The notes under the pieces were generated by a model. That model ran no database searches and was not told the DNA's origin. It saw only the letters and a program-made list of their open reading frames with translations. Source: PLGF01 sp052139695 (GTDB lineage Bacteria; Verrucomicrobiota; Verrucomicrobiia; Limisphaerales; Palsa-1400). From it: 14,035 nucleotides of DNA. The DNA lies in NCBI GenBank assembly GCA_052139695.1, contig JBKQWF010000257.1, forward strand, positions 1 through 14,035. The letters run 5' to 3'. Both the position numbers and the translations under genes were made by a program. Below, piece by piece: positions 1 through 5,696 of this stretch. How positions within the stretch are numbered: the stretch's first letter is position 1; the number at the start of each line of letters is the position of its first letter.

Positions 1-969
1 AATCACGTGCGCGGGTTCAACAACCACGGGGTCCATCCGGTGGTCTCCGCTGATCGCGAAATTACCGCCGAGGACGTGCAGGACGTGATCAAAAACGCCA
101 AAGCGATCAACCTCCCGGCCGACCACACGGTCGTTCACGCCATTCGCCAGCATTTCCACGTGGATGGACAGAACGGCATCCTGAACCCGGTGGGAATGTA
201 CGGCGCGCGGGTCGAGGTGGATGTCCACGTGGTGCATGGGCACGTCGATCGGCTCAAGAACTCGATCGCCGTGGTCAAAGGGCTGCATTTGGAAGTGGAT
301 GAAATCGTCTTTACGGGTTTGGCCTCCGCGCTCGCGCTCCTTTCCAACGAACAAAAAGAGTTGGGCTCACTTGTCATCGACCTCGGCGGCGGCACGGCCA
401 ATTACGCGGTCTATTCCGAAGGCATTATCAAGCATACCGGCGTGCTGGCGGTGGGCGGCGACCATGTTTCCAATGATTTGGCCTATGGTCTGAAGGTGCC
501 GCTGGGGCGGGCCGAGCAGTTGAAGCTCGAACACGGCTCCGCCTTGATCGAAACCGCCCTCAAAGGCCAGACGCTTTCCACCCCGGGCGAACTGGGCTTG
601 CCGCAGAAATCGGTCAACCTGGAGCATCTTCGCCGCATCATGGCCCTGCGCTTGCGGGAGACTTTCGAGTTGATCGAATCGGAGCTTTCTTCCCCCGGAT
701 TGCTCGATCATCTGCGCGCCGGCGTGTTCCTTTGTGGCGGCGGGGCGAGGATTCCTGGAATTCGGGAGTTGGCGGCGGACGTCTTTGCTCTCCCGGCTTT
801 TTTAGGCAAGACCAATTCCATCAGTGGGCTTAAGTCCGCCTTGGACCAGCCGGAATTCGCCACCGCGATTGGCTTGGTCAAATTTGGTTCCCTGCAACAA
901 AAACGCAAACCGGCCAACGGTTTTGCCGACTCTCTGAAAAAGACCATTGAGGAAATGTTTAAGAAATAA
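1..969 (+). CDS. ftsA: Cell division protein FtsA, 3' part (5' end outside window)
   Basis: Actin-like ATPase that tethers FtsZ polymers to the inner membrane at the division site. The reading frame is open from base 1, so the N-terminus lies upstream of the window. Visible FtsA hallmarks are the REITAEDV segment, the VDGQNGILNPVGMYGARVEV region (bases about 166-219), the phosphate-binding glycine loop (bases 385-405), and the CGGGARIPGI nucleotide-pocket motif (about bases 733-762). The protein ends in a short lysine-rich amphipathic stretch (GFADSLKKTIEEMFKK), as expected of the FtsA membrane-targeting helix. One oddity is the loop, which reads GGGTANY where FtsA normally has GGGTTD followed by a hydrophobic residue. 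The gene ends two bases before ftsZ, the usual dcw-operon order. MreB or DnaK is excluded by the FtsA-specific segments and the neighbour. Confidence 0.93.
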   Translation, partial: NHVRGFNNHGVHPVVSADREITAEDVQDVIKNAKAINLPADHTVVHAIRQHFHVDGQNGILNPVGMYGARVEVDVHVVHGHVDRLKNSIAVVKGLHLEVDEIVFTGLASALALLSNEQKELGSLVIDLGGGTANYAVYSEGIIKHTGVLAVGGDHVSNDLAYGLKVPLGRAEQLKLEHGSALIETALKGQTLSTPGELGLPQKSVNLEHLRRIMALRLRETFELIESELSSPGLLDHLRAGVFLCGGGARIPGIRELAADVFALPAFLGKTNSISGLKSALDQPEFATAIGLVKFGSLQQKRKPANGFADSLKKTIEEMFKK

Positions 970-971
970 CC

Positions 972-2264
972 ATGAGCACCTCTCCTGAAGCTCCCGCCCC
1001 GCCGGCCGTGCAGAAGAAGCTTTCCTTCAAAGTCTTCGGCGTTGGCGGCGCTGGTTGCAATGCCGCCGGATTCGCCTCCAAGGCCGGCTTTTCCGGCGTG
1101 GAATTTTTCGCCATCAACACCGATTCGCAAGCGCTGGACGCTTGCCCTGCGCCGGCCAAGTTTGTCCTGGGCGTTTCCCGCACGCGCGGCTTGGGCGCCG
1201 GCGGCGACCCTGATCTGGGTCGCGCCGCGGCGGAGGAAGACCTCGAAAAGCTTCGGGGCTTTTGCGCCGGGGCGGACATCATTTTCCTGCTGGCTGGATT
1301 GGGCGGCGGCACGGGCACGGGCGCCGCGCCGGTCATTGCCCGCGTGGCCCGCGAAAGCGGCGCGTTGGTCCTGGCCCTGGTCACCCTGCCCTTTGAGTTT
1401 GAAGGCGCTCGACGGCAACTCCAGGCCCAGACAGGTCTGCAGCGGCTCAAAGCGGCGGCTGACGCCGTGATCTGCCTGCCCAATCAAAAGCTTTTCAAGT
1501 TGCTCGATGAAAAAACCAGCGTTCTGGAAGGTTTTGCCATTAGCAACAGCCTTCTGACCGAAGGCCTGCGCGGCATTTGGCGGCTCCTGACGCAAACCGG
1601 ACTGATCAACGTCGATTTCGCCGATCTTTGCTCCGTCACCCGCGGGCGCCACGCCGCCAGCCTGTTTGCCACCGCCGAAGCCGCCGGCGAAAAGCGCGCC
1701 GAGCAGGCCATGGAAAAGCTCCTGGCCCATCCTTTGCTTGACGGCGGCCAGGTCCTGACGGAATCCGATTCCGTCCTCATCAGCGTCGCGGGCGGTCCGG
1801 ACCTGATGATGACCGAGGTCAACAAGTTAATGGAACCGCTCCGCCGGCATTGCGAAAACGCGCATATTATTTTTGGGGCGGCCATCGACCAGCAATTTGC
1901 CGGACGGATTTCCGTCACCCTTATCGCCTCCAGCCAGCCGCAGCCGGACGGCGCCGCGCTTCCCTCGGTCGCGCAAGAGTCCAACCCCACCGTTCCCGCG
2001 CCCTTGGAATTCCTCGATCCCGCCGCCAAAGACCGGCCCGCTTCCCGTTTCGTCGTGCCTCCTCCCACCTTCACGGACGAGAAAAAGGAGCAGCTTTACC
2101 GCGGGCAGACGGGCCGTTCCCGCAAGCGGTCCTCCCGCCTGCAAAAGGAATTGCCATTGGAAATCGTCTTCAAAGGCCGTTTCGACAAAAGCGAGCCCAC
2201 CGTCCGCCACGGCGAAGACCTGGACGTGCCCACTTACATCCGCCAGGGCGTGCCTCTGAATTAG
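972..2264 (+). CDS. ftsZ: Cell division protein FtsZ (divergent)
   Basis: Tubulin-like GTPase that polymerises into the cytokinetic ring. The 430 residues are a normal length. Visible parts are VFGVGGAGCNA (21-31), NTD (49-51), the RGLGAGGDP loop (72-80), the tubulin signature GLGGGTGTGAAP (109-120), PFEFEGARR (140-148), the guanine-side residues F188 and N192, and the synergy-loop motif NVDFAD (213-218) with both aspartates kept. A conserved C-terminal peptide, DVPTYIR (418-424), fits docking to FtsA or ZipA-like partners. After NVDFAD the usual methionine- and glycine-rich stretch (MGxAxMGxG type) is replaced by a basic segment, SVTRGRHAASLFATAEA. The Pro-rich linker (about 322-375) is followed by a basic patch, GRSRKRSSRL. 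ATG 972 is chosen because it follows the ftsA stop directly. A GAGG lies about 20 bases upstream, so translation is probably coupled. Confidence 0.95.
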   Translation: MSTSPEAPAPPAVQKKLSFKVFGVGGAGCNAAGFASKAGFSGVEFFAINTDSQALDACPAPAKFVLGVSRTRGLGAGGDPDLGRAAAEEDLEKLRGFCAGADIIFLLAGLGGGTGTGAAPVIARVARESGALVLALVTLPFEFEGARRQLQAQTGLQRLKAAADAVICLPNQKLFKLLDEKTSVLEGFAISNSLLTEGLRGIWRLLTQTGLINVDFADLCSVTRGRHAASLFATAEAAGEKRAEQAMEKLLAHPLLDGGQVLTESDSVLISVAGGPDLMMTEVNKLMEPLRRHCENAHIIFGAAIDQQFAGRISVTLIASSQPQPDGAALPSVAQESNPTVPAPLEFLDPAAKDRPASRFVVPPPTFTDEKKEQLYRGQTGRSRKRSSRLQKELPLEIVFKGRFDKSEPTVRHGEDLDVPTYIRQGVPLN

Positions 2265-2317
2265 TCTTTCACTTTTCGCCAACCAAATCCCACTCTGGAG
2301 CGTATCATCTATTGACT

Positions 2318-2347
2318 GAAGGCCGGCCGCGCCACGCGGCTGCCTTC
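2318..2347 (+). promoter_or_regulatory. GC-rich hairpin just upstream of the sigma-factor gene
   Basis: Bases 2318-2331 (GAAGGCCGGCCGCG) pair with 2335-2347 (CGCGGCTGCCTTC) around a three-base loop, with one bulged or mismatched position. It lies 53 bases after the ftsZ stop and six bases before the sigma-factor ATG. There is no T-run after it, so it is not a classic rho-independent terminator. It could end ftsZ transcription, control sigma-factor translation or be chance. I saw no convincing sigma70 -35/-10 pair or ECF GGAAC box in bases 2265-2353. Confidence 0.35.
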
Positions 2348-2353
2348 CGGACA

Positions 2354-3010
2354 ATGAATACGCTGGTGCGATTGCTGTTCGCGCGTCCGCCATTGACGGA
2401 CGAGGAGGCGATGGGCCTGGTGCAAACCAGTGGTGATCACGAAGCTTTTGCCCAACTGGTCCAGCGCTGGCAGCAACCGATTCGCCGGTTATGCGTTCGC
2501 ATGGCGGGCGACGAGCACCGCGGACAGGACTTGGCGCAGGAAACCTTCACCCGGGTTTATTCGCAACGCGGCGGTTTCGTGGCGGGGCGGAAGTTTTCCA
2601 CCTGGCTGTGGCGGATTGCCATCAACCTCTGTCATGACGACTACCGTCGCGTTGGCCGCCGGGCCGAGGTATTGTTGGAAGCGTCCGCGACCGAGCAGAC
2701 AGCGTCCGCTGATCCGGCGCCGGATCAGCAATTGTTGGAGCGGGAGAGATCGGACCTGGTGCGGGACGCGGTTTTATCCTTACCAGAAGAGCAACGAGCG
2801 GTGCTGATCCTGCGCGAGTATGAGGGATTGAAATTTCGCGAAATCGCCGACGTTTTGGGCGTGCCGGAAGGCACCGTGAAATGGCGCATGTCTGAGGCGC
2901 TGGGAGAATTGGGCCGCCGCCTCAAGCCCTATTTTGCCTCGAACACCCCCAGCCCGAAACCGCTGACCGCGACCAAGAAAGATTTGTCTTATGAACCATC
3001 CAAAGCCTGA
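2354..3010 (+). CDS. ECF-family RNA polymerase sigma factor
   Basis: Alternative sigma factor that directs RNA polymerase to its own promoter set. Translation from ATG 2354 gives 218 residues, in the normal ECF range. Region 2 spans about 30-100 (AFAQLVQRW, then the QDLAQETFTRVY helix and FSTWLWRIAINLCHDDYRR, typical of -10 recognition). Region 4 spans about 141-192 (LPEEQRAVLILREYEGLKFREIA, then the helix-turn-helix VLGVPEGTVKWRMSEAL). The same frame stays open upstream inside ftsZ, but that stretch has no sigma-factor sequence, so the first ATG after ftsZ was taken. ATG 2411 is a possible shorter start. No strong ribosome-binding site is visible. The gene overlaps the anti-sigma gene by 20 bases, which points to coupled synthesis. 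The ECF subgroup is not assigned. Confidence 0.9.
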   Translation: MNTLVRLLFARPPLTDEEAMGLVQTSGDHEAFAQLVQRWQQPIRRLCVRMAGDEHRGQDLAQETFTRVYSQRGGFVAGRKFSTWLWRIAINLCHDDYRRVGRRAEVLLEASATEQTASADPAPDQQLLERERSDLVRDAVLSLPEEQRAVLILREYEGLKFREIADVLGVPEGTVKWRMSEALGELGRRLKPYFASNTPSPKPLTATKKDLSYEPSKA

Positions 3011-3575
3011 AGAGTGGATTGAACTCCTCTACGGAGAAACCGGCAACCACGCGCGTCTGGCGCGGATCAAGGAGCATCTGCGGGACTGCCCGGACTGCCA
3101 GGAACGATTTGAAATACTGCAAAACACACGGACGCAATTGCAAACTTGGAAAGTGGCCACGCCTCCCGCGGCCAAGATCAGCGCGGTTGGCGCGCGATTC
3201 GGTTTTTCCCCAGCCGATTTATTGCGGGCGGCCGCGACGGTGATTGTTTTGGTGGGAATGGGTTTTGCCTTGGGCCGCCAGACGGGTCCTTCCGCGGCGG
3301 ACAATGCGCGGCTGCGCGCGGAAGTGACGGGGCAAGTGCAGAGTCAATTAAAGGAGTTCGCCGCCCTTGAAGCCGGGCAACGGGAGGCCTATCAAGCCGC
3401 CCTCATCAAAGCCATCGGGCGGATGGAAGCCAAACGCGCCCTTGAGCTGGCCACCCTTCGCCAGGATGTGGAAGCCGTCGCTGTCAATACACAAGACGAA
3501 TTTGAAACGACCCAGGAAGGCCTTTACGAACTGGCCGCCGCCGAGATGCCTCCGCAAAGATCATTAACCCAATAG
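2991..3575 (+). CDS. Membrane anti-sigma factor with zinc-binding (zf-HC2-like) N-terminus
   Basis: Predicted inhibitor of the sigma factor encoded just upstream. The N-terminal domain carries H29-x3-C33-x2-C36 (HLRDCPDC), the core of the zinc-binding anti-sigma fold that grips an ECF factor in the cytoplasm. One hydrophobic span follows at about residues 77-95 (LLRAAATVIVLVGMGFALG). The remaining 100 residues lie on the far side of the membrane and are rich in Ala, Glu, Gln and Arg with heptad-like spacing, so a coiled coil is likely. No enzymatic domain is recognised there. The start overlaps the sigma gene by 20 bases, the usual sign of a co-translated sigma/anti-sigma pair. Fourteen bases separate its stop from the next ATG, so the exported protein is probably in the same operon. 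Confidence 0.82.
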   Translation: MNHPKPEEWIELLYGETGNHARLARIKEHLRDCPDCQERFEILQNTRTQLQTWKVATPPAAKISAVGARFGFSPADLLRAAATVIVLVGMGFALGRQTGPSAADNARLRAEVTGQVQSQLKEFAALEAGQREAYQAALIKAIGRMEAKRALELATLRQDVEAVAVNTQDEFETTQEGLYELAAAEMPPQRSLTQ

Positions 3576-3589
3576 AAAAAGGAAACTAC

Positions 3590-4678
3590 ATGAAAGCAAT
3601 CGCTCTCTCCCTCGTTTTGCCCTTCGCGGCAATTTTTTTGACAGATTGCGCCGAGGCCCAGCAGCCTGTTCAGGCCGCCGGCACAAACGGCGCCAACCCA
3701 ACTCAAACCAACCTCGACGCGGATGTCCAGGCGCTCAACCGCGTCACCGCCAAGCTCAATGAGGCCCAGGCCAAACTCGCCGCCGAAAAGGCCAAACTCG
3801 ACGCGGTCAACGACGATGTCATGCGCCAGGTTAAGCAAGCGGTTGATGCCGCGATGGCCGCGGCCAAAGCCAATGTTGCCGATGCCGGCCAAACCGCTTC
3901 GACGGCCCTGGCCAACGCCGGCCAAATTGCCTCCGCCGCGCTGGCCAGTGCCAATGCCGCGGCCGGCGATGCTGGCGGCCTCTGGACCCTTGAGGCTCAA
4001 ACGACGCCCCGCTCCAAATCGGCGTCGCATGCCCTGTCGCGCTTCGGATTTGGAACCGCTCCCGCTGTTATCGCCATTCGTCCGCTCAATCCCCAGACCC
4101 GGCGCGACTTGCAGGCGGACTTAAAAATCATGGACAAGCTCTTGCAGGACAAAATTTCTCACGTGGGGGCAAACGAATCGCAACCAGTCTTCGCCTTCAA
4201 CTGGAGTAACTGGCAAATGAATGAGCCCGCTTATATTGAGGATTTCGGCGTGCTGTTCCATGGCCAGACCAGCATTGTCCTGGCCAGCACGGAGACCAAA
4301 CCCAAACATGCCGCAGCCGATGATGAATCAGACTGGGACCGGGCGAAGAAAGCATTGGAATCGGATTCAGGCCAGCCTCGTTTTTCCCAAACCCAGGGAG
4401 GGACGTTTTTCCGCGGCGGCAGTTTTAAGACGGGTGATTTTAGCCAGGAGCGTCTCGATCAATTGGTCAAGGCGATTATTCAAACGCTGCCCGAGGCCAA
4501 ACACATTCGCAATCTCAAGGACGGGGATGCTGTCGTCGTAACCGTGGCCGGAGTCGATGACGCCGGGAACCCCGCCCGCCTGACTGTCAAAACGAAAAAA
4601 GCCGAGATTGACGACCTCTCCGGCAACAAACTCAAGCCCGAGGAATTCGCCTCGCGCGTAGTCTGGAGCGTCAACTAA
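3590..4678 (+). CDS. Exported coiled-coil protein, third gene of the ECF operon; function unknown
   Basis: A 362-residue protein with a signal peptide (MKAIALSLVLPFAAIFL) and a likely signal peptidase I site after AEA (21-23). Cys20 sits in LTDC, a poor lipobox because Asp precedes it. Residues about 42-95 look like a coiled coil (DVQALNRVTAKLNEAQAKLA). Residues 98-119 are two copies of an 11-residue alanine-rich unit. From about 165 onward the chain is globular: RRDLQADLKIMDKLLQD, then an aromatic segment with YIEDFGVLFHG (215-224) and a C-terminal block with AKHIRNLKDGDAVVVTVAGV and LTVKTKKAEIDDL. From memory this resembles an unnamed family found beside ECF sigma genes in acidobacteria and relatives, but I could not check it. 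A good AAAAAGGA ribosome-binding site lies 6 bases before the ATG. The context suggests a periplasmic sensor or target of the sigma pathway, which is inference. Confidence 0.75.
   Translation: MKAIALSLVLPFAAIFLTDCAEAQQPVQAAGTNGANPTQTNLDADVQALNRVTAKLNEAQAKLAAEKAKLDAVNDDVMRQVKQAVDAAMAAAKANVADAGQTASTALANAGQIASAALASANAAAGDAGGLWTLEAQTTPRSKSASHALSRFGFGTAPAVIAIRPLNPQTRRDLQADLKIMDKLLQDKISHVGANESQPVFAFNWSNWQMNEPAYIEDFGVLFHGQTSIVLASTETKPKHAAADDESDWDRAKKALESDSGQPRFSQTQGGTFFRGGSFKTGDFSQERLDQLVKAIIQTLPEAKHIRNLKDGDAVVVTVAGVDDAGNPARLTVKTKKAEIDDLSGNKLKPEEFASRVVWSVN
3881..3946 (+). repeat. Imperfect tandem 33-bp repeat inside the exported coiled-coil gene
   Basis: Two direct copies (3881-3913 and 3914-3946) encode DAGQTASTALA and NAGQIASAALA. 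The shared core GCCGGCCAAA and the third-position differences suggest an old duplication kept in frame. The 11-residue period fits an extended helical (hendecad) coil. Confidence 0.7.
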
Positions 4679-4719
4679 ATCAGTTGAGGTGGCAGCGCCT
4701 TACGGCTCAAGGCTGAGCC
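4671..4719 (+). terminator. Two small stem-loops after the ECF operon
   Basis: TCAACT (4671-4676) pairs with AGTTGA (4682-4687) across the stop codon. GGCTCA (4704-4709) pairs with TGAGCC (4714-4719) around a four-base loop. Neither has a T-tract, so a terminator role is only possible. The rest of the gap to base 4789 shows nothing else recognisable. Confidence 0.25.
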
Positions 4720-4789
4720 AGATCTCCCCACTACGCTGGATGAACTGCTCCAGGATTGCCCAGCTCCGCGGAACTTCCGGTTTTGCGGC

Positions 4790-4818
4790 TTGTTGCGCAA
4801 GAACGGATGATGTATTCT
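4790..4818 (+). promoter_or_regulatory. Candidate vapBC promoter, possibly leaderless
   Basis: TTGTTG (4790-4795), a 17-base spacer and TATTCT (4813-4818) fit a sigma70-type promoter. Transcription would begin about seven bases later, essentially at the ATG at 4825. There is no Shine-Dalgarno sequence before that ATG, which agrees with a leaderless message. The match to consensus is moderate. Confidence 0.4.
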
Positions 4819-4824
4819 GTTTTG

Positions 4825-5094
4825 ATGACAACGATTGTGACCGAAAGCAATCAGGTGAGCATCCCGCCGGAAATCGTCCGTGATTTTGACATTCATCCCG
4901 GGACACATTTGGAGTGGGCGAAGTCGAGCGAGGGCACGATCCTTGTCAAACCGCTGCCCAACCGGGGTAAACTGGCCGCCGAACTGATGGGCGCGGGAAG
5001 GCGTTGGCTGAAGCCGAGTGCCGACCCCGTCGGCGATTTGATTCGAGAGCGCGAGCAGGATGACAAGCTCGACCAAGCCGACGAACGGCAATGA
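4825..5094 (+). CDS. vapB: AbrB/MazE-type (SpoVT-fold) antitoxin, VapB-like
   Basis: Predicted antitoxin and autorepressor paired with the PIN toxin that follows. From ATG 4825 it has 89 residues. The N-terminal half, MTTIVTESNQVSIPPEIVRD followed by FDIHPGTHLEW, is the swapped-hairpin AbrB DNA-binding domain (family pattern: VTxKGQVTIPxEIRxxLGIxPG). The charged tail (about 47-89, with WLKPSADPVGDLIREREQDD) is where such antitoxins normally hold the toxin. Upstream in-frame ATGs at 4807 and 4810 would add five or six residues that do not belong to the fold, so 4825 is preferred. The stop overlaps the toxin ATG as ATGA, giving translational coupling. It is expected to repress its own promoter through the AbrB domain. 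Confidence 0.85.
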   Translation: MTTIVTESNQVSIPPEIVRDFDIHPGTHLEWAKSSEGTILVKPLPNRGKLAAELMGAGRRWLKPSADPVGDLIREREQDDKLDQADERQ

Positions 5095-5498
5095 CCCACC
5101 TGCTGGATACCTCAGCCCTGCTGGCCCATTACCTCGCCGAACCGGGAGCGACTCGCGTTCAAGCGTTGTTTGAGGATTCTTCTGTCGTGGCGGGGACTTC
5201 CATTCTGGCGTTGTTCGAGTTTGATCTGCGTTTGCACCAACTTGGGGTTGACGACGTGACGCGCGCTACGGAACTGAATCGGTATCGGACGTTGTTAAAC
5301 GAAGTCGTGAATGTGGATGAGGCCATCCGAAGCGAAGCGCTTCACTTGAGAATAGCGGCGACGACTCGTGTTTCCGCGATGGACATATTGATTGCCGCGA
5401 CGGCCTCAGTGCGCGGCGCGACTTTAATACACCGTGATCCGCATTTCCTGGTGATTCCAGCTTCTGGGCTGAAACAGGAGTTCTTGCCGCCGAAATAG
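5091..5498 (+). CDS. vapC: PIN-domain ribonuclease toxin, VapC-like
   Basis: Predicted endoribonuclease toxin. VapC proteins cut tRNA or rRNA, but the target here cannot be read from the sequence. The 135 residues match the family length. Acidic metal-binding residues are in place: D6 in LLDTSALL, E43 in LALFEFDL, D98 in SAMDILIAATA and D116 in HRDPHF. All four canonical positions are kept, so the enzyme looks active. The ATG overlaps the antitoxin stop by four bases, the standard VapBC arrangement. There is no sign of truncation or frameshift. Confidence 0.88.
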   Translation: MTHLLDTSALLAHYLAEPGATRVQALFEDSSVVAGTSILALFEFDLRLHQLGVDDVTRATELNRYRTLLNEVVNVDEAIRSEALHLRIAATTRVSAMDILIAATASVRGATLIHRDPHFLVIPASGLKQEFLPPK

Positions 5499-5556
5499 AG
5501 ATCGGAATCCCGACGCGCTTGTGCCTCGTGGATGGAGCTGGCTTTCAGGCTTTCAG

Positions 5557-5585
5557 TTGCCCAACTTCACCTGTGCGGTTATAGT
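5557..5585 (+). promoter_or_regulatory. Sigma70-type promoter upstream of the DUF1800/DUF1501 genes
   Basis: TTGCCC (5557-5562), an exact 17-base spacer and TATAGT (5580-5585) make one of the best promoters in the window. The predicted start near 5592 falls on the ATG of a 21-codon ORF and leaves a leader of roughly 105 bases before the DUF1800 gene. Confidence 0.6.
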
Positions 5586-5591
5586 ACGTGA

Positions 5592-5657
5592 ATGGAGCGA
5601 ATTATTGTCCCTTATGGCGTCCGATCGGAGATGTCTGATTTTCGGCCGCGCTTTTAA
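5592..5657 (+). CDS. 21-residue small ORF: leader peptide or truncated gene
   Basis: ATG 5592 opens MERIIVPYGVRSEMSDFRPRF and stops at TAA 5655-5657. It starts about seven bases after the -10 box, so it would be the first thing translated from that promoter, perhaps without a leader. The beginning resembles, from memory, the N-terminus of small helix-turn-helix proteins (MKRIxVxYGARxEL type) known from Bacteroidetes and relatives. The rest of such a protein is missing. It may be a decayed gene, a regulatory leader peptide or chance. No ribosome-binding site is seen. Confidence 0.35.
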   Translation: MERIIVPYGVRSEMSDFRPRF

Positions 5658-5696
5658 TCGTGTAACCCGCCGCCTGCCGCCTGCGTCCTAGTGTTT

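Noticed and set aside
708..1730. Long open frame on the minus strand opposite ftsA/ftsZ
   Set aside because: It is antisense to two confident genes and shows the Gly/Ala/Gln-rich composition expected from GC-rich shadow frames, with no recognisable domain.
1850..2353. Upstream in-frame extension of the sigma-factor ORF into ftsZ
   Set aside because: The extension lies wholly inside or just after the well-supported ftsZ frame and encodes Arg/Pro-rich sequence with no sigma-factor similarity.
4700..4906. Minus-strand ORF before vapB as a decayed gene
   Set aside because: It reads into the antisense of vapB, and its 30 residues in the gap (bases 4700-4800) match nothing I can name.
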